Shown piece after piece: positions 11,230 through 20,699 of a DNA stretch of 64,000 nt. The stretch is from NCBI GenBank assembly GCA_025738555.1, contig JAOVFP010000008.1:1-64000 (forward strand). Direction: 5' to 3'. Below the pieces are notes generated by a model. That model ran no database searches and was not told the DNA's origin. It was given only the letters and a program-made list of their open reading frames with translations. Source of the stretch: Cyathus striatus (Eukaryota; Basidiomycota; Agaricomycetes; Agaricales; Nidulariaceae). How positions within the stretch are numbered: position 1 is the stretch's first letter; each line of letters begins with the position of its first letter. Made by a program: the position numbers and the translations under genes.

Positions 11230-12130
11230 AAAAACGACTACAATATTTTCTGCAACAGAACGTAGTGTCCGTTTCTTGAAGTCCCCGCAGGGCGTGTTCT
11301 TCCCCTTACACGAAGGATGCGGACTGGTCACGCAAATAGCATTACTTACTTGAATTTCTCATGTCTATAATAATCATGTTTAAACCATGTAAGTCTTGGA
11401 CGGTCGCGAGGAAACTCACCTCCTTAGCTCTCTACAAGTAGTAACGACTTGTAGTAACCCAACGCAAGTATTTCTTATGTAAGCAAGTTGCACGATTTGC
11501 AGAACTCGGGGTTTTCGGGATTTTCCCTTGATTGGTTATTCCCGTACTTGTCGCTACACCCTACCACAAGTGTTAAGTACCTCCAAGCAGCCTCCAGGCC
11601 AATTCCCTGATAGAAAAGAAGCGAAAGAGCATTTGGTAAGTACATGAGCATATGCGCTGCCTCCTTGTGAAGAACACCTTCATGATGGTTCATCCTTTCT
11701 ATCGGACCACTGGGAATATCCAAGGTAAATCCAAGGCTATCGGCCATGTGCGGAAAGGTATCGGCTAGGTATCGGATCGACGTGGATGCCAATTATCATT
11801 CCGATTACGTAAGAAAAGGCTTTGGTAATACCGCCCAACTGGGAACGTCGGTTAGTTTGAAGTCTGCCGCTGCGGTACACAAGGATACACATCAACTTTA
11901 ATCAACTTTCTAACACCCAACTATCACCGCCTGAAGGTTTCAATGCTCTATTCCTGACAATCCTATGCTTTTGGCTATTTCCAAGCATGTTTCGTGATGC
12001 TGCAACGATTGCCAACGTCCGAATGTGGCACCAGACCTGTGCATCTTAATGATGAACTGTCGAACTTTCATGCTGGCATGAGGCCTGAGGTTTCATCGCC
12101 GTTTATCGAGGGGGGTAACGTCAACATTAG
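11230..12130. other. Intergenic, one unassigned open frame
   Basis: A minus-strand open frame covers 11,475-11,792. Its first in-frame ATG is internal and it has no domain I recognise. No splice partners are evident. The rest is ordinary intergenic DNA leading to the promoter of the Arg-Gly repeat gene. Confidence 0.35.
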
Positions 12131-12174
12131 TTTTGGACATGACAATGTTTAGTAACAATGTGCCACATTCTCGA

Positions 12175-12182
12175 TATAAAAA
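12175..12182 (+). promoter_or_regulatory. TATA box of the Arg-Gly repeat gene
   Basis: TATAAAAA lies about 230 bp before the ATG at 12,407. The leader between them probably carries an intron of about 95 nt, running from GTACAG near 12,304 to the acceptor CATTAG near 12,398, just before the A-rich run at the start codon. Confidence 0.65.
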
Positions 12183-12406
12183 GGAAGACGCACCAGCCAC
12201 TATCCTTCAGCAGTGCCTGGCGCATTCTCTTACTACTACACACCTCATTCAACTGGTGCGATCTATCCTCTTCTCTACGCTCTTTTTACTGATGGTTCTG
12301 CTTGTACAGACACAGGGCCGGTCCCTTCACAATCTATCTTTGTATGTCTATATCCATGATTGGCTGAATTTTCAACGACTTACATGTCTTCGCATTAGAA
12401 AAAAAA

Positions 12407-14453
12407 ATGCGTTCTTCAGTCCTTGCTTTTGTCGTCTGTGCTATCTACGCATCTCGCGTGGCGGGTGCTCCTTCCATCGTTGGTCCTCAGAATGTTGAAG
12501 CCCGTTCTCCCAGGAGAGTCAACAGCCGCCTCAACCTTAACGTTGGACTTCCACCTATCAACATTAATTCTCCACCTGTAAGATTTAATTCTCCCTCATA
12601 CAGCGATGATACTTAACACGTATAAAATTTAGCCTCAACAACGCTCGTTCGAGGAGGTTGAGGCCCGTTCTCCAAAGCGATTCAACCTTCACGTTGGACT
12701 TCCCCGATCAACATCAACTCCCCACCTGTACGTTTCCACGTCGCCATTACTATATATTTATGTATTCTAATCACGTACTACATAGCCTCAGCAACGATCG
12801 TTCGAGGAAGTAGAGGCTCGTTCTCCAAAGCGAGGTGGAGGCCGTGGCGGTCGCTTCAATGTTAATGTTGGGCTTCCCCCCATCAACATTGGATCCCCGC
12901 AGGAGGTACATCCCTGTCCTTTCAAATTGATACAGGGAGTTAATGTTCTAACTATACATTGCATAGCCTCAACAACGATCTCTTGAGGACATTGAAGCTC
13001 GTTCACCCCGTGGTGGATTCCGCGGCGGGCGTGGACGTGGTGGTAGAGGACGTGGTGGACGAGGGCCTATGTCTCCTGTAAGTATTACCTATCAATCTCT
13101 ATGTCATTGTTTTAACATGTATTTCTAGCCCCCCTCTGCTGAGGCTCCCGCAGAGCGCTCCTTCGACGATATGGAGCTCGAAGCTCGTTCCCCCCGTGGC
13201 GGATTCCGCGGTGGTCGAGGCGGTCGAGGACGTGGTGGAAGGGGCCGTGGCGGTCCTGGTCCCATGTCTCTCGTAAGTCTTTTCTTCCAACAAAATTATA
13301 GATTATTCAACGATAGTTCACAGCTCCCATCTGCTGAGGCTCCCGCAGAACGCTCATTCGACGACATGGAACTTGAAGCTCGCTCTCCCCGTGGCGGATT
13401 CCGTGGTGGTCGAGGTGGTCGAGGACGAGGTGGACGTCGTGGAGGTCCAAGTCCCATGTCTCCCGTAAGTTTCCTCCTACAGTGTCATTTAGCAGTAATT
13501 TAAACAGAATTCAATACAGCCCCCATCCGCTGAGGCTCCCGCAGAGCGCTCCTTCGATGACATGGAACTCGAAGCTCGTGCACCCCGTGGTGGACGAGGT
13601 GGTCGTGGTGGTCGTGGACGTGGTGGACGCCGTGGCGGGTCTCCTGTGAGTACTTCCTTCTTCCTTTATCAAACAGTAATTAAAACATTCCACAGCCCCC
13701 ATCTTCTGAGGCTCCCGCAGAACGTTCTTTCGACGACTCGGAGCTCGAAGCTCGTGCACCCCGTGGTGGACGAGGTGGTCGTGGTGGTCGTGGACGTGGT
13801 GGACGCCGTGGCGGGTCTCCCGTGAGTACTTCCTTCTTCCCTCATCAAACAGTAATTAAAACATTCCACAGCCCCCATCTGCTGAGACTCCCGTAGAACG
13901 CTCTTTCGACGATTCGGAGCTCGAAGCTCGTGCACCCCGTGGCGGTCGAGGTGGCCGAGGACGTGGTGGACGTGGTGGACGCCGTGGCGGGTCTCCCGTG
14001 AGTACTTTCTTCATCCTTCACCAAACAGTAATTTAAACATATTTCCACAGCCCCCATCTGCAGAAGCTCCCGCAGAGCGTTCCTTCGACGACATGGAGCT
14101 CGAAGCTCGTGCACCCCGTGGTGGACGAGGTGGACGAGGTGGTCGTGGACGTGGTGGACGCCGTGGCGGGTCTCCCGTGAGTACTCCCTTCTTCCCTCAT
14201 TAAACAGTGGTTAATACATGCATCTACAGCCTCCATCCGCTGAGGCTCCCGCAGAGCGCTCCTTTGACGATATGGAACTCGAAGCTCGCGCTCCTCGTGG
14301 TGGATTCCGTGGCGGTCGCGGTCGCGGTGGTCGTCGTGGTGGTCCCAGGCCACCTCAGGCTGTGAGTTCTACTTCCCTTAATCCACAATAATCGACATTC
14401 TGATGCATAATTCACAGCCCCCGGCCGAAGCTCCTGCCCCTGCTGAGCAGTAA
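12407..14453 (+). CDS. Secreted Arg-Gly-rich repeat protein encoded by 12 phase-0 exons
   Basis: Unrecognised secreted protein of about 480 residues. Exons: 12407-12577, 12633-12727, 12786-12905, 12967-13077, 13129-13272, 13324-13464, 13520-13645, 13696-13821, 13872-13997, 14051-14176, 14230-14361 and 14418-14453. Every intron is 50-65 nt and falls in phase 0. Exon 1 gives a signal peptide (MRSSVLAFVVCAIYASRVAG). Each later exon except the short last one is one repeat unit: a Pro-rich join (PPSAEAPAERSF), an acidic box (DDMELEAR), then S/A-PR and either NVGLPPINI (exons 1-3) or an RGG run (exons 4-11). Dibasic sites occur as PRR and PKR in exons 1-3 and as GGRRGG in exons 6-10 (GRRGG in 11), which would suit Kex2 processing. 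Exon 2 is 95 nt, one base short of a codon multiple. The last exon ends PPAEAPAPAEQ. RGG runs normally bind RNA, but the signal peptide argues for export. The role is unknown. Confidence 0.88.
13520..14229 (+). repeat. Tandem exon-plus-intron units, period about 176 bp
   Basis: Exons 7-10 are each exactly 126 nt, and their introns share GTGAGTACTTCCTTCTTCC, AAACAGTAATT and the end CCACAG. Because exon and intron were copied together, the repeat grew by unequal exchange of genomic DNA rather than by retrocopying. Confidence 0.88.
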
Positions 14454-14515
14454 ATGAGTAACACTTAGGTCGTATAGTAGTGTCCACAAGTCCATATTGG
14501 TTATAAAGGACTGCG

Positions 14516-14521
14516 AATAAA
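14516..14521 (+). terminator. Poly(A) signal AATAAA after the Arg-Gly repeat gene
   Basis: AATAAA begins 63 bp past the stop codon at 14,451-14,453. It lies about 190 bp before the 3' end of the converging NFKBIL1-like gene. Confidence 0.55.
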
Positions 14522-14704
14522 TTAGTATTTCAGCTGAAACATCATAAGACTAAGATATATTAGAACGAAGTAATGTCTGAAGAAGAATAAGTAAGAAAAA
14601 CATTCCGAATACAATAAGAATATCAAAACAACATAACCAAAGATAATCTTCATATACATACAACGTTGCCACCGTTTTACACCCACACCATACACCGAAC
14701 AGCC

Positions 14705-16072
14705 CTATTGAAACCTCCCCAAAAGCTCATTCAAAAGCCTCACAACAACGCCCGCACTCTCCCTCACCAGCCCCCTCTCATCCTCCTTCACACGTCCCAA
14801 AAACTTAACCTCAAACCGATCGGGATGCCACCTCCTCAACAACTCCTTAATACGCTCCCGCTCCGTCTCAGGCGGAGCCATGCCCATCGTATACGGCGCT
14901 TTGACATACGCCGTGATGCGAGGTAACGTGAGCTTATGCGGCTCAGGCGGAGACATAGACAGGATCGGCCAGGGGAATGAGAACCAGGACAGTGGGCCTG
15001 TAGATGAGGGTGAGGAGAGGATCGACCATAGCTGTTCATGCGATAGTAGGAGGGACAGCGTTTGGTCTTCGTCTAGTGGTGGTGTAGGTGCCATTGGGGG
15101 TGGTGATGGGGATGGGGATGGGCACGCGGGGGAGGGAGGGAATGCGCTGGCTATAGATTCGGCCCAGTTGAGTTGGTCGTTCAGCTTCTCTTCGGCTCTG
15201 CGCCGCTGGATCGCTTCAGCGCGCTGTCGGAACATCTCTTGCTGAGCTAGATGTTTCGCACGTGCTGAGGATGAGGAGGATGCACTACCTGAGGAGGAGG
15301 ACGAAGAGGATGTGTAGAGTTGACCTGACGATGATGCCATGGGGGCATCTACGTAGGTTTGGGTGGGTGGTGATGCGCCAGAGGGTGAAGCATAATTTTG
15401 CGTGAATGATGGTGCACTCGAAGCGTTGACATATGTCTGTGAGGGTGGTGATGCACTGGAGGAAGAAGGTGCGGCATTCACGGTGGATTGCGACGAGGAA
15501 GAGGTCGGGGGATAGACTTGAGTGAACGAGGACGAAGGAGCATAGGGTTGAGGAAACGACGAAACAGGAACGTAGATCGAGGGTGTCGCCGGAGGCTGTC
15601 GTTCGTAGCGACCGCTGGTATACGATGGCCCTGCAACAGGGGTATACGCATCGGCCCTCGAAGACGAATACGACGCAGACGCAGACGTATAGCGCTGCCC
15701 ATGCCCACCCTCCTTGTTCCTCCTTATCGCATCCAAAATCTCCTGCTGCTCCCTAACAAGCGCCTCATCCACCTGCAGCTTCAAAATCTTCCTCTCATCC
15801 CTCTCCTTTCTAAGCTCCACCTCATACTCGCGGTCGGCATTCACACCAAGCTGCGCAGTATGCCTCCTGAACTCGTCTCGCAGCCTCTTCTGCTCCACCT
15901 CAGAGGTAACAGTGGAAAGAGCATCGTGTAGTGCTTCACGTGCATCTTGGATCATGAAATCGAGGTTCTGCTCGATACGGGCTTTGAGTCTCGCCTTCCA
16001 GAGAGAGGACGGCTCGACATCGTTATCGTCTACGGAGAATGAGGGGTCGAGGATGTTTGGTTGTGCTCCCAT
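14705..16072 (-). CDS. NFKBIL1-like protein, single exon
   Basis: 455 residues if translation starts at the ATG at 16,072 (MGAQPNILDPSF). An in-frame ATG at 16,150 would add 26 residues. The N-terminal third is charged and coiled-coil-like (WKARLKARIEQNLDF, RKERDERKILKLQVDE). The middle is a long Ser/Pro/Tyr-rich disordered linker. A second charged helix follows (AQQEMFRQRAEAIQRRRAEE). The C-terminus has ERIKELLRRWHPDRFEVKF and VVRLLNELLGRF, the pattern of the C-terminal region of NF-kappa-B inhibitor-like protein 1, where the WHPD(R/K)F motif sits in a J-domain-like helical fold. Fungal homologues are mostly uncharacterised; animal NFKBIL1 has been linked to mRNA processing. No intron is needed and the frame is intact. 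The gene converges on the Arg-Gly repeat gene. Confidence 0.85.
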   Translation of the reverse strand: MGAQPNILDPSFSVDDNDVEPSSLWKARLKARIEQNLDFMIQDAREALHDALSTVTSEVEQKRLRDEFRRHTAQLGVNADREYEVELRKERDERKILKLQVDEALVREQQEILDAIRRNKEGGHGQRYTSASASYSSSRADAYTPVAGPSYTSGRYERQPPATPSIYVPVSSFPQPYAPSSSFTQVYPPTSSSSQSTVNAAPSSSSASPPSQTYVNASSAPSFTQNYASPSGASPPTQTYVDAPMASSSGQLYTSSSSSSSGSASSSSSARAKHLAQQEMFRQRAEAIQRRRAEEKLNDQLNWAESIASAFPPSPACPSPSPSPPPMAPTPPLDEDQTLSLLLSHEQLWSILSSPSSTGPLSWFSFPWPILSMSPPEPHKLTLPRITAYVKAPYTMGMAPPETERERIKELLRRWHPDRFEVKFLGRVKEDERGLVRESAGVVVRLLNELLGRFQ

Positions 16073-17186
16073 GGTAGCTTTTGCTGCGGTGGCTGTGGCA
16101 GAAGGGGGATGATAGAGAGAAAAAGGGGGACGACGCGCCAGTGGCACCATAAAGATGCCGTAATGACTCGTGGTTGGTCTGAGGGCATGCACGCGTCAAC
16201 CGCGAGGGCTGTCAAACGTAGTGCCACAAGAATAGAATCAATTCAATCAACGACCTATATCAATGCAAATCAGTTGTGCGTGTAGACGGTCTTTGAAGTC
16301 GAAAGTGGTTGCAAGTTACTTACCCTCGTTGACAATCACCAAGAAATCTGCGTTCAACATGCCGGCGATTACGGAAACAAAAATTTTGTTTCCGAAGGTG
16401 TTTACTTCTTTGTTTGTGTTTGATTCTAAAGGTGAAACAACAGCACCCAAACAATTAGCAGCACGCGCCGCGGCGCTCTTGAACATCCTTCACCAGAACC
16501 TTCACCATCAATTCACCATCGCCTTAAGGCTTCACATGAATAGAACGAGGCCATTTCCCTACCTTTATCGCAACTCACGTTCCTGTAACCTACAAAGCCA
16601 CTAAGCTGGTCTCACATTCTCATACGTGTATACTTTTCTACTCTTGCTTCCATACTTTCTCTAGCCACACTGAGCCTCTTTTGGCTCTTCAATGAGACGT
16701 AATACGACTCATGTGCTCGATATCTATACCAACACGGATGTCAGAACGACTTACTAGAGCGCGTTATATCGAAATATGGCACGAGGTTCGTCAGGAACTT
16801 CTATCTTATCTCGAACCGTGTCTCACGGAGACTTGGTATATGCAGCGAAACTCTCGTCTTTGCAGCCATATTCTACCTATCAGCACAAGACAGCGCGACT
16901 ATGATGATGCATAACGTCACCCATTGTGTACCAGAAGCATCCTTTAATTACGAAGCTCTTATTCTCCCTAAGGAACCAGCTTCATTCTTCTCATGGTCAC
17001 CTGTTAAACTCGCGCACGGATCTAACCACGAAGTTCACTCCAACAGGTCTTTTCTCAACCATACATATCCCCCCTCTCACATATAGCGACTTCTTACCTC
17101 CGTCATCCGGTATTAAGAATCCAACTTCGCAGTTATCAACCGTACGTACCCTCGCAACTTATCTTCGCACATAGAACTTCCGCTTA
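16073..17186. other. Intergenic, no gene recognised
   Basis: About 1.1 kb between two divergently arranged genes. Plus-strand open frames at 16,263-16,604 and 16,711-16,914 have no domain. A perfect 11-bp inverted repeat (CGGAAACAAAA, one base, TTTTGTTTCCG) is at 16,372-16,394. The stretch probably contains the promoter of the NFKBIL1-like gene and that of the membrane protein at 17,187. Confidence 0.4.
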
Positions 17187-18719
17187 ATGCTCTCACTTTT
17201 CATCGCCAGTTTCCTGCTCTCCCATACTTGGGCCTGGAAAAATATTACCGTAGACGACAGCGATGCCAGAGTGTCGTACAGCGGCAACTGGACAAAACTT
17301 CTCGACAACGCTGCCGTTCTCAAATCGTACTCTATATCTCAGGGCCCTAACGACGTCGCTTCCTTCGTTTTCAACGGTCAGATTTACAGCATATAACCTC
17401 GTTTACGCTAATGCACCGTTACTTTATAGGTACAGGAATCTACTTCATGGCGCCGTTATGGCCCTATCGAACGTACACCTACATCTCACTCGACTCAAGC
17501 CCCTTCACCCTCCTCAACCTCACCGACCCAACACACACCGAACCCACGCGCCGCACAGCAACCTTTTCCTCCACAACCGTATGGAGCGCAACAAATCTAG
17601 AAAACGCCCAACACACCTTACTCGTATCCGTCCAGGGGGTTTACTCTTCCGCCGTTTTCGACGCTGTAATGTTCGCAACCCACACCCCATACTTTCGTTC
17701 CGCAGTCACTGACGTATTCTGTCAGATACACCACACTTTCACATCCTGATGTCCGATTTATAGCTATAGGCTCGAGCATAGGCGGGTTTATCCTCCTCTC
17801 CCTCCTCATCTGCCTCTGCGCCTTCCTCCGTCGCTACAAATGCGTCAGACGCACCACCGTCAAAGACATTCTAGGAGCGCACTCAGTGGCAACAGCCTCC
17901 CCCGCCAAGATCGAAACTCCCCCTGTCTCCCGCGCAGCTTCGCTGCACAAACACGACCCCGTTTCTTCTCCACCCGCAGCCGCGGAAGGTAGCATAATTC
18001 CAGGTCCGCCCATCGCTCGTCGTCACAATCACACTCGTAGAACTTCACAACCGGAAGAACTCCTCCTGCGAAGTGCAGAGGCTACATCCGTGGTTCCTTC
18101 GTTCCCTCCTCCAGTCGGTCAAGGCCTACGTTTCCCTCCCGCCGCTAGGACATTTTGCCATTCCGCCCCGTCCTCGCCTACAACTTTACACCCTAGTGTA
18201 CGCAAAGAGTCCCATTTACGACATGATTCTACCAATACCACTGCTACCACTAACATCTACACGAATCTGGCTAGTATGGGTAGTGGCAGCGGTTACTTCC
18301 ATTCGAGAAGGGAAAGTCTAAGTGGAGCGAGTATCCTCGACTCTCCTACTTCCCCGACACCCTCTACTCGGGCAATCTACGCTTTTCCACGGCCCGCACC
18401 AGGGGAAGTCGTGAGGCATTACTCATATACCAACCTGCTTCCTTCTTCGAATTTATCCGCGGGGCAGAGCGATATTGTGCCTCCGTATGCCACTAGCATG
18501 CGTTCAAGGCCAGCTTCGTGGGTTGACTTCGTACTACCGTTGAAGCAGCCTCCATCCCAGATGTCTATGCAGCCGGTCACAGTTCCTGTTATCGCTACCC
18601 CGACTCCTACTTTAAGGAAGGATGTAGCGGTAGAGGCTACCCCTTGGATCTTCCAGGTGTCGATGAGGCCCGTAGTACTGACGGTGTACAAGATATGGGA
18701 GTACATGTTACCCCCTTAG
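17187..18719 (+). CDS. Type I membrane protein with N-glycosylated ectodomain and disordered tail
   Basis: Signal peptide (MLSLFIASFLLSHTWAW) followed by an ectodomain starting NITVDDSDARVSYSGNWTK, the usual opening of a large basidiomycete family of single-pass membrane proteins with a galactose-binding-like ectodomain. Exon 1 is 17187-17376 and exon 2 starts at 17,430 (FNG|TGIYFMAPLW). A transmembrane helix (SIGGFILLSLLICLCAFL) followed by basic residues (RRYKCVRR) begins near 17,770. The splice just before it is uncertain: the best in-phase donor I see is near 17,698. The cytoplasmic tail is rich in Ser, Pro and Thr up to a stop at 18,717-18,719. The last 25 bases overlap the next gene in another frame, so the true 3' end may differ. 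Function unknown; a cell-surface sensor or adhesion role is only a guess. Confidence 0.7.
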
Positions 18720-20245
18720 ATCCTCCCGTTGACGTGCATACGTGTATGGGAGGTGTACAGGAAGGGGTACCTGTCGAATCTGTGTCTCTGCCTGCTGAAT
18801 CCACGGTTGTCAACGCTCCGCTTCCTGTCGATTGTGCTCCTTCTTGCGAAGAAGTGTCTCCAGCACCCGAACGCATTGTTCCCGTTACCACTGATCTCGC
18901 GGAATTTCAGGAAGAATCTGGTGATCCCGTTATTGCCGTACATGAATTTCCCCTGGTAGATGTCGAGAAAGAATGCGTAGACGAGCCGAGTCGGACACCA
19001 CATGCAGACGTAACAGAATCCACAGATATGACTGAGCTTCCTACTCTCCTTCCTACCCAACCCTTGGTAGAAGAGGAAGTCTGCGCTGCTGGACCTACGT
19101 GGTCACCACACGCAGATGTAACGGAATCAAGAGCTCTTATTGCTATTCCATCGCTTCTTCCTCCCGAAGGAGACCTAACCCCTCCTCCACCGCCTCCTCA
19201 AACTGTTATCAATTATAATCCAGTACTTGATCAGCCTCGGCCTGCGAAGATCGAGATATTGCTTCGGTAAGTTTTGTCTATATTACGCCGCAAGTTGAAG
19301 GTGTTAATGGTATGATGAAAGAAATTACGATTTTGTGCTGCTAATCGATGACTCCGGCTCAGTAAGTCTTCCTGTGTTATTTTGAATGAAGTAAAGGATG
19401 TCAACGATGGCGTAGATGGCAGGTGTATATTCGAACCAAGCGCGCGAAGCTGTCAACCAGCTTGCCAATTGGATACTTGATAATGGGTGGGATCGGGACG
19501 GGATATCACTGAAGTTCCTCAACTCCGACTATATGTTTCATTTTCGAGATTTGAATGGCGTTAAGGTGAGTATCTTAGTTCGATCGTACCTGCTATGAAG
19601 CTTAGATGTATGCGAAGGACAAAGATAAGATACGTGAAATCGTCAACAGGGTTTCTCCGAGCAGTTCGTCTTTTTCTTCATTTATTCTGTGCGAAGGTGT
19701 TGATCCTGATGAGTTAGACGGGACGCCGACTGGGAGGCGAACCTCAGAAATCTTAAACGCTCATATTGACGAACTAGAAAGTGCTAAAGATACCCCGGGT
19801 TACTCTCAAATCAGACCATTGATTCTCGTTGTTATTACCGATGGAGAGCCTAGTACGTTTTCTATGCACAGAAAATCTAGAAACACTAAAGTTCCTCCTG
19901 TAGATGGTGGTGGTCCAGTATACGAAATATCATCGGTTTTGGTTGCAGCAGCGAACAGACTCTCAAAGTGCAATCATCATCCGAATTCAATAGCAGTGCA
20001 ATTCGTGCAGATTGGCAAGGATCTCGAAGCTGAGCACGCTTTGAAATTGCTGAAGGGACTGAACACGAATGTGCGTTTTACTCACTGTACCTTGCATGTG
20101 CTAGTCCGCCGGAGCTGATATTATTACTTAGGGAATGGTAGACGCTGTCTCTTCTGCTGAAATTGGCACCCTTTCGCCTGATAAACTTGGGCAGCTGATG
20201 TTGGGAGGTGTACACCCAAATATTCGCTCAATGGCTGTATGTTAA
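18695..20245 (+). CDS. von Willebrand factor A domain protein
   Basis: Exons 18695-19266, 19322-19361, 19416-19565, 19606-19852, 19892-20070 and 20132-20245 join in phase to give about 433 residues. The first 190 are acidic and Pro-rich with an internal duplication (PHADVTES appears twice, near 19,000 and 19,110) and a PPPPPPQ run. The vWA domain begins NYDFVLLIDDSGSM, the DxSGS metal-ion-dependent adhesion site split by an intron, and continues QAREAVNQLANWILDNGWD, GTPTGRRTSEILNAHIDELE, RPLILVVITDGEP, HHPNSIAVQFVQIG and LGQLMLGGVHPNIRSM. The MIDAS aspartate and serines are intact, so metal-dependent ligand binding is plausible. The start at 18,695 is the first ATG in the open frame, but that frame is open from about 18,536, inside the upstream gene. 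Confidence 0.82.
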
Positions 20246-20699
20246 TTATGGTTATATACACGGATAGTTCATGGCTCGCGACGACACTAGATAAAGATTT
20301 TACGTTATATAACTCATTTAGATACACCCTCGACTTTTGTTCTCGATCCTCTCAGACTTTGATTCATTATAGTATTTACAGCTGAAACTTAACGCATGAC
20401 GCATTTAAGTCTTGGCGAGCCGTTAAATCACCTCTGCAAACTATGTTCTAATGATGCGATTGGGATTGTACTTGTATAAGAACGTATAGGAATCATCCGT
20501 GCAGCATTACGTTACAGTAATTCGAAGTTCACCACATTAACATTAACAAATCCTTCTGGAATGTCAGTCGGAGATCAGTATATACACTGTTTCTCGTTAA
20601 TTAACTGTTAGGATGCGTATCATAAATGTCGAAAGCATAGCAATTGTTTGGGTATGAAGTTGGTTGGTTAAGTTGGTTGATGAAGATGGGTATCGTTTA
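20246..20699. other. Intergenic between converging genes
   Basis: AT-rich sequence separating the vWA gene from the 3' end of AP-1 mu. No gene is seen; it presumably holds both 3' untranslated regions. Confidence 0.5.

Noticed and set aside
11475..11792. Minus-strand open frame of 105 codons
   Set aside because: Begins at a non-ATG codon and shows no domain; kept only as a note in the intergenic entry.
13099..14487. Minus-strand open frames rich in Thr and Ser opposite the repeat gene
   Set aside because: Antisense shadows of the Arg-Gly repeat exons, created by the GGT/CGT codon pattern.
14880..15931. Plus-strand open frames opposite the NFKBIL1-like gene
   Set aside because: Shadow frames of an intact single-exon gene; no domain.
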